Shown: positions 30,803 through 39,747 of the stretch, piece after piece | Position numbering within the stretch: the stretch's first letter is position 1 | Layout of the letters: each line of letters starts with the position of its first letter | DNA from: Chitinophagales bacterium | GTDB lineage: Bacteria; Bacteroidota; Bacteroidia; Chitinophagales; UBA10324 | Reading direction: 5' to 3' | DNA: 64,000 bases | Assembly (NCBI GenBank): GCA_019694975.1 | Contig: JAIBAY010000005.1 | Span: forward strand, 62,001 to 126,000 | Translations under genes and position numbers: made by a program | The notes under the pieces: generated by a model | Seen by the model: only the letters and a program-made list of their open reading frames with translations | The model's database searches: none | Told to the model about the DNA's origin: nothing

Positions 30803-32056
30803 ATGAATGCAACCATTATCACTATAGGCGACGAATTGCTTATCGGGCAGGTAGTCGATACGAACTCCGCCTGGATGGGCCAGGAACTAAATAAAATTGG
30901 TGTATTTGTCATCCGGAAAATTGCCGTTGGCGATGATAAAAATGAAATCATCTCGGCATTGCATGAAGCTCACAGCCTCAGCGATCTGATACTCATTACC
31001 GGAGGGCTCGGGCCAACCAGGGATGATATCACGAAGCACACACTGTGTGAATACTTTAATACAAGGCTGGTATTCCACGAAGAAATTTTTGCTCTGGTGA
31101 AAGGTTTTTTTGATCGTTATAAACGGCCAATGCCGGCAAGTAACCGCGGGCAGGCCGAGCTGCCTGAAAGCTGCATACCAATCATCAACAATAATGGCAC
31201 TGCCCCGGGCATGTGGTTTGACCATGAAGGAAAAGTTTACGTTTCCATGCCCGGCGTACCATGGGAAATGAAACTGATGATGACGGACAAAGTGCTGCCT
31301 GAAATAAAAAAACGGTTCAGGATACCTTTCATTCTTCACAAAACCATCCTGACACAAGGAATCGGCGAATCCTACCTGGCTGAAAAAATACAGGATATTG
31401 AAGAAGCATTTCCACCCGGCTTCAAACTGGCTTACCTCCCCTATCTCTCTTCCGTTCGGTTACGCATCACAGCACGCGGCGATGACCGCGCCTACCTGGA
31501 ACAAACTATCAATCAGCTGACCCAACAGCTAAAAAACAGAATCTCGGAATTCATCTGGGGTTATGACGATGAAGTGCTGGAAGCAGTTGTAGGCGATTTG
31601 CTGAGAAAGCGTAAGGCAACGGTGAGTACGGCAGAGAGTTGCACCGGTGGATTGATTGCTTACCGGATCACTTCGGTGCCGGGCGCTTCAGATTATTTTT
31701 CAGGCAGCATCATCAGTTACGCCGATAACGTCAAACACAACCTGTTAGGTGTCAGCAATGAGACATTGCTGCAATATGGAGCCGTGAGCGAAGCAACCGT
31801 TTGTGAGATGGCTCAGGGTGTGCTTTCGAAAATGAAAACGAGCTATGCCATTGCCGTTTCCGGTATTGCAGGTCCTGACGGAGGTACTGATGAAAAGCCC
31901 GTCGGTACAGTTTGGATAGCTATAGCAGGAAGTGCAAAAACGGTTGCCCGGAAATTTCTTTTCTCCGGCAACCGCGAAAGGAACATGGAGTTAACTTCGA
32001 TCAATGCTTTGAACATGCTTAGAAAATTTTTACTGGATCCGGAATTTTCCGCCTGA
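30803..32056 (+). CDS. cinA: CinA-like protein (nicotinamide-nucleotide amidohydrolase)
   Basis: A 417-residue two-domain protein starting at ATG 30803 (MNATIITIGDELLIGQVVDT). The N-terminal MoCF-like/COG1058 domain has LILITGGLGPTRDDITK. The C-terminal CinA domain begins near residue 255, with STAESCTGGLIAYRITSVPG and AVSGIAGPDGGTDEKPVGTV. The C-terminal domain deamidates nicotinamide mononucleotide in pyridine-nucleotide recycling; the N-terminal domain is an ADP-ribose pyrophosphatase in related proteins. In some species the gene is linked to competence. Confidence 0.95.
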   Translation: MNATIITIGDELLIGQVVDTNSAWMGQELNKIGVFVIRKIAVGDDKNEIISALHEAHSLSDLILITGGLGPTRDDITKHTLCEYFNTRLVFHEEIFALVKGFFDRYKRPMPASNRGQAELPESCIPIINNNGTAPGMWFDHEGKVYVSMPGVPWEMKLMMTDKVLPEIKKRFRIPFILHKTILTQGIGESYLAEKIQDIEEAFPPGFKLAYLPYLSSVRLRITARGDDRAYLEQTINQLTQQLKNRISEFIWGYDDEVLEAVVGDLLRKRKATVSTAESCTGGLIAYRITSVPGASDYFSGSIISYADNVKHNLLGVSNETLLQYGAVSEATVCEMAQGVLSKMKTSYAIAVSGIAGPDGGTDEKPVGTVWIAIAGSAKTVARKFLFSGNRERNMELTSINALNMLRKFLLDPEFSA

Positions 32057-32115
32057 AGCAAAATCAGTTTGTTGATCAAAAACGATAATCATCACTTTGC
32101 TTCAATTCCGTCGCG

Positions 32116-32147
32116 TTTGATTAATCCCCCGTTTCGTTTTACATTTG
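32116..32147 (+). promoter_or_regulatory. Bacteroidota-type promoter of the E2 acyltransferase gene
   Basis: TTTG at 32116-32119 and TACATTTG at 32140-32147 are separated by 20 bases. This matches the Bacteroidota TTTG/TAnnTTTG (-33/-7) pattern in sequence and approximate spacing. Transcription would begin near 32154, 21 bases before the ATG. It is the best promoter match I found in the window. Confidence 0.55.
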
Positions 32148-32174
32148 ACCACCTCAAAAAAACCGGCAACAACC

Positions 32175-33467
32175 ATGGCAGAAGTGGAATTGATCATGCC
32201 CAAGATGGGAGAAAGTATTATGGAAGCAACCATCTTAAAGTGGTTGAAGAATGTAGGTGACAGCATTGCCGTTGATGAACCTGTGCTGGAAATCGCCACC
32301 GATAAGGTTGATTCAGAAGTACCTTCCACGCATGCAGGTAAACTGAGTAAGATATTCTACCAGGTTAATGATGTTGTGCCTGTTGGTAAAGTGATTGCTT
32401 TGCTTGAAACAGATGCATCGGTTTCTCCAAAACCGGTCACACCGGTCTCTTCACCGGTCGTTCAGGAAAATAAACAACCGGTTGTAAAATCAACAGAAGC
32501 TGCAGCACAACCTGTTCAGCCTGCCGTTACGGTAGGCAGGTTTTATTCTCCTTTGGTATTGAATATAGCCAGAAGTGAAAATATTGCCATGTCGGTGCTT
32601 GACACAATTGCGGGAACCGGTGAAGGCGGACGCGTTACGAAGAAAGATATCCTGAACTTTGTTCAGCAAGGTGGATCAAAAACCACTGTGCCGGTGCCAG
32701 AGAAAACAGCAAGTGGACCAGTGCCCACACCAGCGGCACCTGCTGTTGCTGTCAGCGGAAATGTGGAAATTATTGAGATGGACCGCATGCGCAAAATGAT
32801 TGCTGATCACATGGTGATGAGCAAGCGTACCTCAGCCCATGTTACCAGCTTCGTGGAAGCGGATGTTACGAATCTCGTATTGTGGCGCGATCGTGTGAAA
32901 AAAGACTTTGAAAAACGCGAAGGCGAGAAAATCACCTTCACACCGCTCTTTATTGAAGCTGTTGTGAAAGCACTTAAAGATTTTCCATTGGTCAACTCAT
33001 CCACCAACGGTACGCAGATCATCCGCAAAAAGGATATCAACATCGGTATGGCAGCTGCATTACCCAGCGGTAACCTGATTGTGCCTGTAATTAAAAATGC
33101 AGACACTAAAAATCTAGTTGGGCTTACAAAAGAGGTGAATGATCTTGCGAAGCGCGCCAGGGCAGGCCAGCTGAAGCCACATGAAATTGAAGGCGGCACC
33201 TTCACGCTTACCAATGTCGGCACGTTTGGTAACCTGATGGGCACACCCATTATCAATCAGCCACAAGTTGCCATCATGGCCACCGGCGCCATTAAGAAAA
33301 AACCTGCGGTGCTTGAAACAACACAAGGTGATGTGATTGCCATCCGGCATATGATGTTTCTTTCTTTGTCTTATGATCACCGGATTGTGGATGGTGCATT
33401 GGGCGGATCATTCCTGAGAAAAGTTGCGGATTACCTTGAGTCATTTGACCCGAAACGTGAATACTAA
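32175..33467 (+). CDS. 2-oxo-acid dehydrogenase dihydrolipoyl acyltransferase (E2)
   Basis: A 430-residue E2 component starting at ATG 32175. A lipoyl domain has its lipoylated Lys44 in EIATDKVDSEVPS. A Pro/Ala/Val-rich linker leads to the E1/E3-binding domain (FYSPLVLNIARSENIAM, then GRVTKKDILNFV). The catalytic domain ends with the active-site DHRIVDGA (His about 402). It transfers acyl groups from E1 to CoA. Sequence alone does not separate pyruvate, branched-chain and 2-oxoglutarate complexes; a single lipoyl domain fits branched-chain or 2-oxoglutarate types. E1 and E3 genes are not adjacent. Confidence 0.93.
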   Translation: MAEVELIMPKMGESIMEATILKWLKNVGDSIAVDEPVLEIATDKVDSEVPSTHAGKLSKIFYQVNDVVPVGKVIALLETDASVSPKPVTPVSSPVVQENKQPVVKSTEAAAQPVQPAVTVGRFYSPLVLNIARSENIAMSVLDTIAGTGEGGRVTKKDILNFVQQGGSKTTVPVPEKTASGPVPTPAAPAVAVSGNVEIIEMDRMRKMIADHMVMSKRTSAHVTSFVEADVTNLVLWRDRVKKDFEKREGEKITFTPLFIEAVVKALKDFPLVNSSTNGTQIIRKKDINIGMAAALPSGNLIVPVIKNADTKNLVGLTKEVNDLAKRARAGQLKPHEIEGGTFTLTNVGTFGNLMGTPIINQPQVAIMATGAIKKKPAVLETTQGDVIAIRHMMFLSLSYDHRIVDGALGGSFLRKVADYLESFDPKREY

Positions 33468-33559
33468 GGCCAATGTGTGTCTGCAAAAGCAGCATGATTT
33501 AAAAGTTAAGTGCATCATTCAAGAATACTGTTCATTTACAAAAACCTGAATCAATTTTT

Positions 33560-33994
33560 ATGGACCCATGGTATGATCACCTGAAAGAAGTGCACGCCTA
33601 CTGGCGATGGATAATCCTCGCTCTGGCTGTGATCGTTGTGATAAAATACCTGGCAGGCTGGCTAGGCAAGAAGAATTTCAATGCATGGGATAACAGGCTC
33701 AGCTTATTCTTTGTAACCGCCATGGATATTCAGCTGCTGTTCGGCCTGGCGCTTTACTTCTTTTTAAGTCCGGTTACTACGCATGCCTTAAAGTCCGCTG
33801 AAAATATTATGAGTGATGCCGGTGTACGGTTTGCCGTAGTTGAACATCCATTTACCATGTTGCTGGCTATTGTCCTTGCGCATGTTGGACGGATTATGGT
33901 TAAAAAGATGCCAACGGATGACACTAAATTCAAGCGCGGCACCATCCTCTTCGGATTGTCACTCCTATTCATGCTTGCACGCATGCCCTGGTAA
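33560..33994 (+). CDS. Four-TM conserved membrane protein
   Basis: A 144-residue inner-membrane protein with TM segments near 15-33, 47-68, 93-111 and 125-141. It opens MDPWYDHLKEVHAYWRWII. Histidines are present in or near the helices (HLKEVH, EHPF, LAHVGR). Similar Bacteroidota proteins are sometimes labelled cytochrome B. I see no established haem motif and would leave the function open. It stands alone between the E2 gene and a coiled-coil gene pair. Confidence 0.7.
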   Translation: MDPWYDHLKEVHAYWRWIILALAVIVVIKYLAGWLGKKNFNAWDNRLSLFFVTAMDIQLLFGLALYFFLSPVTTHALKSAENIMSDAGVRFAVVEHPFTMLLAIVLAHVGRIMVKKMPTDDTKFKRGTILFGLSLLFMLARMPW

Positions 33995-34123
33995 GTTTCC
34001 GTTTTATCCCTCATTACTGTGCATCGCCGACCCAGGTCTTCACATACGGCTGGAAACTGTGTAAGGGGTCATCTCCTGTTATAGCGCAATTATTTTTTAT
34101 ATTCACCATCACAACGTGATGCC

Positions 34124-34534
34124 ATGCCACCCTGGATGAAACGTGCGTTCATTATCTGTGTTATTATAGCACTCATCCTGCTGATCATGAATTATTTTAA
34201 AAAGGATGCCGGCATAGAAAAAATTATGCAGAAACTGGATTCTACCAGGTTGCTGCTCGACAGTGCGCAGGCTAAAATTCATACTTCGCAAAGGCTGATC
34301 ACCAACCTTCAGGCCGACGTTGACTCCTATTCGCAACAGGTAAGAGAATCGGATAATAGTGTGGCGGCCCTGGAGGCAAGCCGCAACTACCGCGAAAATG
34401 AATTCCTCCGCAAAATTGCCAAATCGCAGCAGGGCTATGAAGTTTTCAAACAACAGCTGCATCAGCGTGCCCGGACCAACTGGCCTGTCATAACGATAGA
34501 CACCTCACATTTTAAATTTCCTGATGAGCATTAG
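34124..34534 (+). CDS. Membrane-anchored coiled-coil protein, unknown function
   Basis: A 136-residue protein with one N-terminal TM helix (about 8-25, AFIICVIIALILLIMNYF). A heptad-rich helix follows over about 30-110 (IMQKLDSTRLLLDSAQAKIH, LQADVDSYSQQVRES), then a short tail. The topology suggests a single-pass inner-membrane protein with a periplasmic coiled coil. ATG 34136 is an alternative start. Its last 11 bases overlap the next gene, so the two are coupled. I do not recognise a family. Confidence 0.65.
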   Translation: MPPWMKRAFIICVIIALILLIMNYFKKDAGIEKIMQKLDSTRLLLDSAQAKIHTSQRLITNLQADVDSYSQQVRESDNSVAALEASRNYRENEFLRKIAKSQQGYEVFKQQLHQRARTNWPVITIDTSHFKFPDEH

Positions 34535-35099
34535 ATCGGTCATATTATCATTATTTATTGCTTTGTTGATTGAATCGCCTGTCAATGCACAGGAGTTGTC
34601 GGATCCATTCTGCAATGACAGTTCCTACCGTGTTCTATTGCGCGTGGCAGGTGATAATATTCATGTATCCTGCGATACGGTTTACCTGCTTAACAAAGCG
34701 ACATTCAGCCTCTTACATGGATCTTACCTGGATTATCAGCAACAAAGCAATTTAATTTCATCATTCACCGATTCTGTAGAACGGTATGTCTCCATCTATA
34801 AGGATCATGTGCAGGAACAGCAGGCACAATTTGATACATTGGGATTATACTATCACCGGCTATCTGATTCATCAAAATTATTGGTGAATAATGCCAATGC
34901 AAAGCTACAGGTCATCAACGCCAACCTTGACACAATGCAACATATCATCAGCAATGCTGAAACCAACCTTGCAGATGTCGGGGAAATGGTACACCGTGCA
35001 GAAAAGAAAAAATGGCTGTTTGGCGCTATCGGCGGCGCTATTGGATTCAGCCTTGGTTTTATCGTTGCCACCACTGTGGTGCTGCTTGCCACCGATTGA
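34524..35099 (+). CDS. Secreted coiled-coil protein with C-terminal TM, unknown function
   Basis: A 191-residue protein. A signal peptide ends at SPVNAQ (about 22). A small N-terminal segment carries two cysteines (DPFCND, HVSCDT) that could form a disulfide. A long helical, probably coiled-coil stretch spans about 70-155. A Gly-rich C-terminal TM segment follows (LFGAIGGAIGFSLGFIVATT). It overlaps the preceding gene, which also encodes a membrane coiled coil, so the two products may form a complex. No known family is recognised. Confidence 0.65.
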   Translation: MSIRSVILSLFIALLIESPVNAQELSDPFCNDSSYRVLLRVAGDNIHVSCDTVYLLNKATFSLLHGSYLDYQQQSNLISSFTDSVERYVSIYKDHVQEQQAQFDTLGLYYHRLSDSSKLLVNNANAKLQVINANLDTMQHIISNAETNLADVGEMVHRAEKKKWLFGAIGGAIGFSLGFIVATTVVLLATD

Positions 35100-35249
35100 A
35101 GCTGCAGCTGCCATTTTCATATTTTAGTTTTTTATCCGCCGGAGCCTCTCCAAAGCAATAGTAATCCGGTAAAGGAAATTATTATCCAGCCAAATATTGC
35201 GTGACCCGTAATGCAGGTCGAAAGTTTGGATCGCGTAAAGAATACAGGC

Positions 35250-35909
35250 TCAATATTTCATTCCCGATTCGCTGATAACTTCCGCGATAGCAGGATAAGA
35301 ATTTTTCAGGTGTTCCCTAACCAATTCAGCGGAACTCCACTCTACAGTTGCTATATCCTCTTCCGCCTGTGGCTTTGGTGTTCGGCGATCCTTGCTCATC
35401 ATTTTAAACCAGTAAGTCGCCTTTAACATCTTCCTTCCATTCAAATCATAGGTATGATAGGTGCATGGCTGTTTATTGAAAAGAAATTTTACCGGCCTGA
35501 TAATCTTCAGCGCAGATACACCTGTTTCTTCTTCAATCTCACGGATGGCTGCATGTTTTATTGTTTCTCCTTCATCCAGCTTGCCCTTTGGCAAATCCCA
35601 CTTGCCACGCCGGTAAATCATCAGCAGCCTGCCATCTTCATTGAATACTACACCACCGGCTGCATGAATCAGTTGATGTGTATCAAAAAATGCTTTTTCC
35701 ATGGCAACAGATGAATCATCTACCAGCAACAGATTAGTTCCTGCTGCAGATGATGCTAACTGAGCAACCAGTTCTTCCCTCATGGGCGTGCCTTTGAAAT
35801 TCATCAGGGTAAATTCCTTCCGCTCTTTCTGTAAAGCAGAACAGATTTTCTTAGCCCCGTTTCTACCGGCCAAATAAAGTGTGCTGTTTTGAATAAATAT
35901 CTTTTTCAC
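35250..35909 (-). CDS. Nudix hydrolase
   Basis: A 219-residue protein with an N-terminal ~90-residue extension and a Nudix domain. The Nudix box GKLDEGETIKHAAIREIEEE, then TG, at about 108-130 has all the metal-binding glutamates. DLPKGKLDEGE suggests a diadenosine polyphosphate or diphosphoinositol type substrate rather than ADP-ribose, but this is weak. The gene is divergent from pyrE with about 115 bases between them. I recall this Nudix/pyrE arrangement from other Bacteroidota. Confidence 0.9.
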   Translation of the reverse strand: MKKIFIQNSTLYLAGRNGAKKICSALQKERKEFTLMNFKGTPMREELVAQLASSAAGTNLLLVDDSSVAMEKAFFDTHQLIHAAGGVVFNEDGRLLMIYRRGKWDLPKGKLDEGETIKHAAIREIEEETGVSALKIIRPVKFLFNKQPCTYHTYDLNGRKMLKATYWFKMMSKDRRTPKPQAEEDIATVEWSSAELVREHLKNSYPAIAEVISESGMKY

Positions 35910-36025
35910 TGCTGAATTTTATCTTTTCACATCAATCATCTATCGTTATCAACGGCAGATGTACCAATTCAAAATCGAGTTGTTTATGGCAGGACATTAG
36001 TATCTTGCGCAGCAAAAATAAGAGA

Positions 36026-36673
36026 ATGATTGGGTCCGAAAAGATTGCTGAAAAGATGGCCTCGCTGTTACTGCAAATTGATGCCGTTAAACTCAACCTG
36101 CAACAGCCTTACACCTGGTCGAGCGGCTGGAAATCTCCCATCTATTGTGATAACCGGCTCACGTTATCGTTTCCTGAAATAAGAACATTTATCAAAGAAT
36201 CCCTCACTTCGCTTATCCGTGAACATTACCCTGATACGGAATTGCTTGCAGGTGTTGCCACGGCAGGCATTGCACATGGTGTATTGGCCGCAGATGAACT
36301 CGGGATTCCTTTCTGTTATGTCCGATCATCAGCCAAAGGACACGGCCTCGGAAACAAGATTGAAGGACTGGCATTGCCCGGACAAAAAGTCCTTGTAGTA
36401 GAGGATCTGATTTCTACCGGCGGAAGCAGCCTTGCCGTTGTACATGCGCTGCGCGAAGCAGGTTGTTCGGTAAGCGGACTGATTGCCATTTTTAACTATG
36501 GTTTTCCCGTGGCAGAAGAACATATTTTACAAGCCGGATGTACGTTTTATACACTTACCGATTATGCAACACTGGTGAAAGAGGCATACAAAAAAGGGAC
36601 CGTTGGTGCAGGTGATCTGCAAACGCTTGAACAATGGAGACTTTCACCGTCAACATGGGGAATGCCACAATGA
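36026..36673 (+). CDS. pyrE: Orotate phosphoribosyltransferase
   Basis: A 215-residue enzyme starting at ATG 36026. It has YTWSSGWKSPIYCDNR at the N-terminus, the catalytic loop YVRSSAKGHGLGNKIEG and the PRPP-binding VLVVEDLISTGGSS near 121-134. It converts orotate and PRPP to OMP in pyrimidine synthesis. Its TGA overlaps the ATG of the downstream DUF445 gene by the ATGA pattern, so they are translationally coupled. Confidence 0.96.
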   Translation: MIGSEKIAEKMASLLLQIDAVKLNLQQPYTWSSGWKSPIYCDNRLTLSFPEIRTFIKESLTSLIREHYPDTELLAGVATAGIAHGVLAADELGIPFCYVRSSAKGHGLGNKIEGLALPGQKVLVVEDLISTGGSSLAVVHALREAGCSVSGLIAIFNYGFPVAEEHILQAGCTFYTLTDYATLVKEAYKKGTVGAGDLQTLEQWRLSPSTWGMPQ

Positions 36674-37263
36674 TATACGCGATACCATTACTCAATGCGG
36701 CCTTTGGATGGTGCATGATCTCCCTGTTATTTTATATGCTGTTCCATCCCGTCCGGAAAAAGAACTTCTTCATCATTGATATGCAAGGATTTGTTCCCAG
36801 GAATCTTCCGCAATGGGGACAGCAGGCCTGCGCTTTTGCAGTAACGCAACTGCCGGATTTCGGGAAGCTGAAAGACAACCTGCTGGAAGGCGACAGGCTC
36901 AGCAAAATCAACGAAATACTGGATGATAAGGTGGATGATTTTCTTCGTAACAAACTGAAGGATAAGATACCGGTTTTCGGTATGTTTATTACCGAAGGCA
37001 TGATCAGTAAAATGAAAGAAACGCTGATGAATGAACTTGATCACATGATTCCCGATTTGGTTGGGTTCTTTGCAGATGACCTTCAAAAGAAATTCAACAT
37101 TGAACGAATGATTACCGCAAAGATGGAACAAATAGATGCCGCATCACTGGAGAAGCTATTCTATTCACATGCTGGCAAAGGTGTGTTGCAGCTCAAGCTT
37201 ACTGCAGCAATAACAGGCTTACTGCTTGGCATCGTGGAATTGCTACTGATCAGGAACCTGTAA
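36670..37263 (+). CDS. DUF445-family membrane protein
   Basis: A 197-residue protein starting at ATG 36670, within the ATGA overlap with pyrE. A TM helix lies at about 3-25 (PLLNAAFGWCMISLLFYMLF) and another at the C-terminus (LTAAITGLLLGIVELLLI). Between them is an amphipathic, mostly helical region. Small DUF445 proteins of this type follow pyrE in other Bacteroidota as I recall. Function unknown. Confidence 0.8.
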   Translation: MIYAIPLLNAAFGWCMISLLFYMLFHPVRKKNFFIIDMQGFVPRNLPQWGQQACAFAVTQLPDFGKLKDNLLEGDRLSKINEILDDKVDDFLRNKLKDKIPVFGMFITEGMISKMKETLMNELDHMIPDLVGFFADDLQKKFNIERMITAKMEQIDAASLEKLFYSHAGKGVLQLKLTAAITGLLLGIVELLLIRNL

Positions 37264-37356
37264 ACCGTCAACGAAACAACTTTATGATGCTTTTTCTGTA
37301 TGTACTATAAGTTAAAGCTCCTTCAATAGATTCACTTTTCAATTTGTAGTTAACCA

Positions 37357-38319
37357 TTGCCATTGCTTGCATCCACATACCGCCCTCCGTTTTACCTGCC
37401 CGGAGGTGACCTGCAATCCATCCTGCCTGCCATCAGCAGGATTGTTACAGGCATCAGCTATCGCCGGGAAAGGATCTATACACCGGATCAGGATTTTATA
37501 GATATTGACTGGGTGGATCATGAATCCACTAAGGTGGTACTGATCATTCATGGATTGGAAGCTTCTTCAGATACGCCCTATGTGAAAGGCATGGCAAAGG
37601 CACTGCATGCGTCGGGCTATCGTGTAGCTGCCATGAATCTGCGCGGGTGCAGTGGTGAAACAAACAGGCTGGTAAGATCCTATCATAGCGGCAGCACCGA
37701 TGATGTCGGCATTGTGATTGAACATCTGCTGCAGGATAATGGTTGTGAATCACTGATGCTGGTTGGCTTCAGCCTTGGCGGTAACCTCGTACTCAAATAC
37801 CTGGGCGAAAAAACAAACGTATCCTCCGGCATCAAATGCGCTGTTACGATATCTGTTCCCTGCGACCTCGAGGCTTGTGCTGTACATCTGGACAGCAGGA
37901 TTCCTTTCCTGTACCGCGATCGTTTTCTCCGCACGCTGAAACAAAAAGCCCTCACAAGGATTGGCCGTCTTCCTTTTTCAATAACACAACAGCAAGTACG
38001 CAATATCCGCACGTTTGTTGAATTTGATGACCGATACACGAGCAGGCTATATGGTTTTGAAAACGCTGCTGACTATTACAAACGATGCAGCTCTAAGCAA
38101 TTCATTCCTTTCATCCGTATTCCCACACTTATCCTGACAGCATTGAATGATCCCTTTTTTACGCCCGCTTGCTTTCCGACAGAAGAATGCAATCAGTCTT
38201 CTTCTGTTTTTCTTGAAACACCGGCTGAGGGTGGCCACGTAGGCTTTTGCTGTGGTTTATTCTCTGGGGCTTATTACAGCGAGAGCAGAACACTGGATTT
38301 TCTATCTTCTCCACATTAA
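37357..38319 (+). CDS. YheT-like alpha/beta hydrolase
   Basis: A 320-residue alpha/beta-hydrolase of the YheT/ABHD1-3 group. The oxyanion region is IIHGLEASSDTPYVKGMAKAL, MNLRGCSGETN is the conserved second loop, and the nucleophile Ser is in GFSLGGN (about 139). The acid lies in LTALNDPFF and the His in EGGHVGFC. The best start is TTG 37357 (PLLASTYRPPFYLPGGDLQS), as there is no ATG nearby. YheT proteins act as esterases or lipases; the natural substrate is unknown. Confidence 0.88.
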   Translation: MPLLASTYRPPFYLPGGDLQSILPAISRIVTGISYRRERIYTPDQDFIDIDWVDHESTKVVLIIHGLEASSDTPYVKGMAKALHASGYRVAAMNLRGCSGETNRLVRSYHSGSTDDVGIVIEHLLQDNGCESLMLVGFSLGGNLVLKYLGEKTNVSSGIKCAVTISVPCDLEACAVHLDSRIPFLYRDRFLRTLKQKALTRIGRLPFSITQQQVRNIRTFVEFDDRYTSRLYGFENAADYYKRCSSKQFIPFIRIPTLILTALNDPFFTPACFPTEECNQSSSVFLETPAEGGHVGFCCGLFSGAYYSESRTLDFLSSPH

Positions 38320-38361
38320 CAACCCGACTTATTTACATTTCAGCACTATGTCTTATTGATG

Positions 38362-38383
38362 TTTAACAAAGTGCTTTGTTAAA
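38362..38383. repeat. Perfect 22-bp palindrome upstream of the desaturase gene
   Basis: Two 10-base arms, TTTAACAAAG and CTTTGTTAAA, are exact reverse complements around a TG centre. With a 2-base centre it suits a dimeric DNA-binding protein better than an RNA hairpin, and no T-run follows. It lies 215 bases before the desaturase ATG and 43 bases after the YheT stop. It could be an operator for fatty-acid desaturation control. Confidence 0.45.
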
Positions 38384-38597
38384 GATCTTTAGAGCAACGG
38401 CATTGCACATTGCGCCTGTCTGAATTATTGAATTCCGCTCTCCGATGAGTACTATCATTACATGTAACTTATCCATTACATCAGGTCATTTAACCAATGC
38501 ATGTGCCGAATACATCAGGAGCATCATAGAAAACACGGAACATTTAGATTACATTTACTAACCTGCCTCCTTATCCTGCATTCATTTCAAATTAATT

Positions 38598-39647
38598 ATG
38601 CAAACCTTACGACCGATTACAGACCCGCGCTACTATGAACCCGCGTATAGCACTTATAACAGATTGCTGCTCCGATTTATCTCCGACAAGCGTGACCTGC
38701 CTTTTATCAAACTGATCGTCACTATTTCACTTAGCCTGATTCCGCTTGGCATACTGCTGTATGTGCCAGCAATCAATGGCATGCTTTGGTGGACGATTGC
38801 CATTGTATATACGCTGCTTAATAACATTCTATTCAAGGGCCCATTCGGGTTAATGTTGCATTGCACCAGTCACAGAAAATTGTTCAACCGGAAGTTCCGA
38901 TTCCTGAATCACTATCTGCCATGGTTAATCGGGCCCTTTTTCGGGCAAACACCCGAGACCTATTATAGTCATCATATCTGGATGCATCATCCGGAAAATA
39001 ATCTTGAAAATGACAGAAGCACTACGATGCCCTATCAGCGTGACTCATTATTGCATTTCCTGTATTACTTTCTTGATTTTCTTTTTGTCGGGTTCATCAG
39101 GCTCATTAACTATTTCAGGTTAAAGCACCATCCGTCGCTGATCATCAAATGCCTTACAGGTGAGCTTTCATTTCTCTTACTTTGCATTGCACTTTCTTTC
39201 ATTAACCTTCCTGCAACACTTGTCGTATTTATTGTGCCATTTCTTTTATCGAGACTGGTGATGATGATTGGAAACTGGACACAACATGCATTTATTGCGG
39301 CTGAAGATCCTGAAAATCCCTATAAGAATTCGATAACATGCCTGAACACCCGTTTCAACCGGACATGCTGGAACGACGGATACCATGCCTCACACCATAT
39401 AAGGCAAGGGATGCACTATACACAGCATCCCGATTTCTTTATAAAAAATATCAACCACTATATGGAGAACAAGGCTATCATTTTCCAGGGGATCGGTTAC
39501 CTGCAGATATTCTGGTACCTGATGCGGGGCGATTATGTTTCGCTGGCAAAAAATGCAGTAAATATTGGTCATACCTTTTCGGGCGATGATGCCTTTATTG
39601 CCCACTTAAAGTCACGATGTTTGCCTATTCGGCGAATTTCAGGTTAA
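38598..39647 (+). CDS. Membrane fatty-acid desaturase
   Basis: A 349-residue membrane protein with the His boxes of the desaturase superfamily: H88CTSH92, H125HIWMHH131, and NWTQH230 with HASHH (263-267). Four or more TM segments surround them. It introduces a double bond into a fatty-acyl chain using a di-iron centre and O2. The third box is split as in some acyl-lipid desaturases. The gene stands alone. The 278 bases upstream contain a perfect palindrome and a possible 38-codon frame. Confidence 0.9.
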   Translation: MQTLRPITDPRYYEPAYSTYNRLLLRFISDKRDLPFIKLIVTISLSLIPLGILLYVPAINGMLWWTIAIVYTLLNNILFKGPFGLMLHCTSHRKLFNRKFRFLNHYLPWLIGPFFGQTPETYYSHHIWMHHPENNLENDRSTTMPYQRDSLLHFLYYFLDFLFVGFIRLINYFRLKHHPSLIIKCLTGELSFLLLCIALSFINLPATLVVFIVPFLLSRLVMMIGNWTQHAFIAAEDPENPYKNSITCLNTRFNRTCWNDGYHASHHIRQGMHYTQHPDFFIKNINHYMENKAIIFQGIGYLQIFWYLMRGDYVSLAKNAVNIGHTFSGDDAFIAHLKSRCLPIRRISG

Positions 39648-39747
39648 ATCCAAATGAATCAACCTGTAAATCTTATCATCATAACAGACTCCAATAAACA
39701 GGGCATGGAAAGGAGCATGCCGGTTAATATATAAAAGCTATCGACGA

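Noticed and set aside
34124..35099. Phage-type spanin pair (Rz/Rz1)
   Set aside because: The topology is only loosely similar; the second protein is not a lipoprotein and no lysin, holin or phage gene is near.
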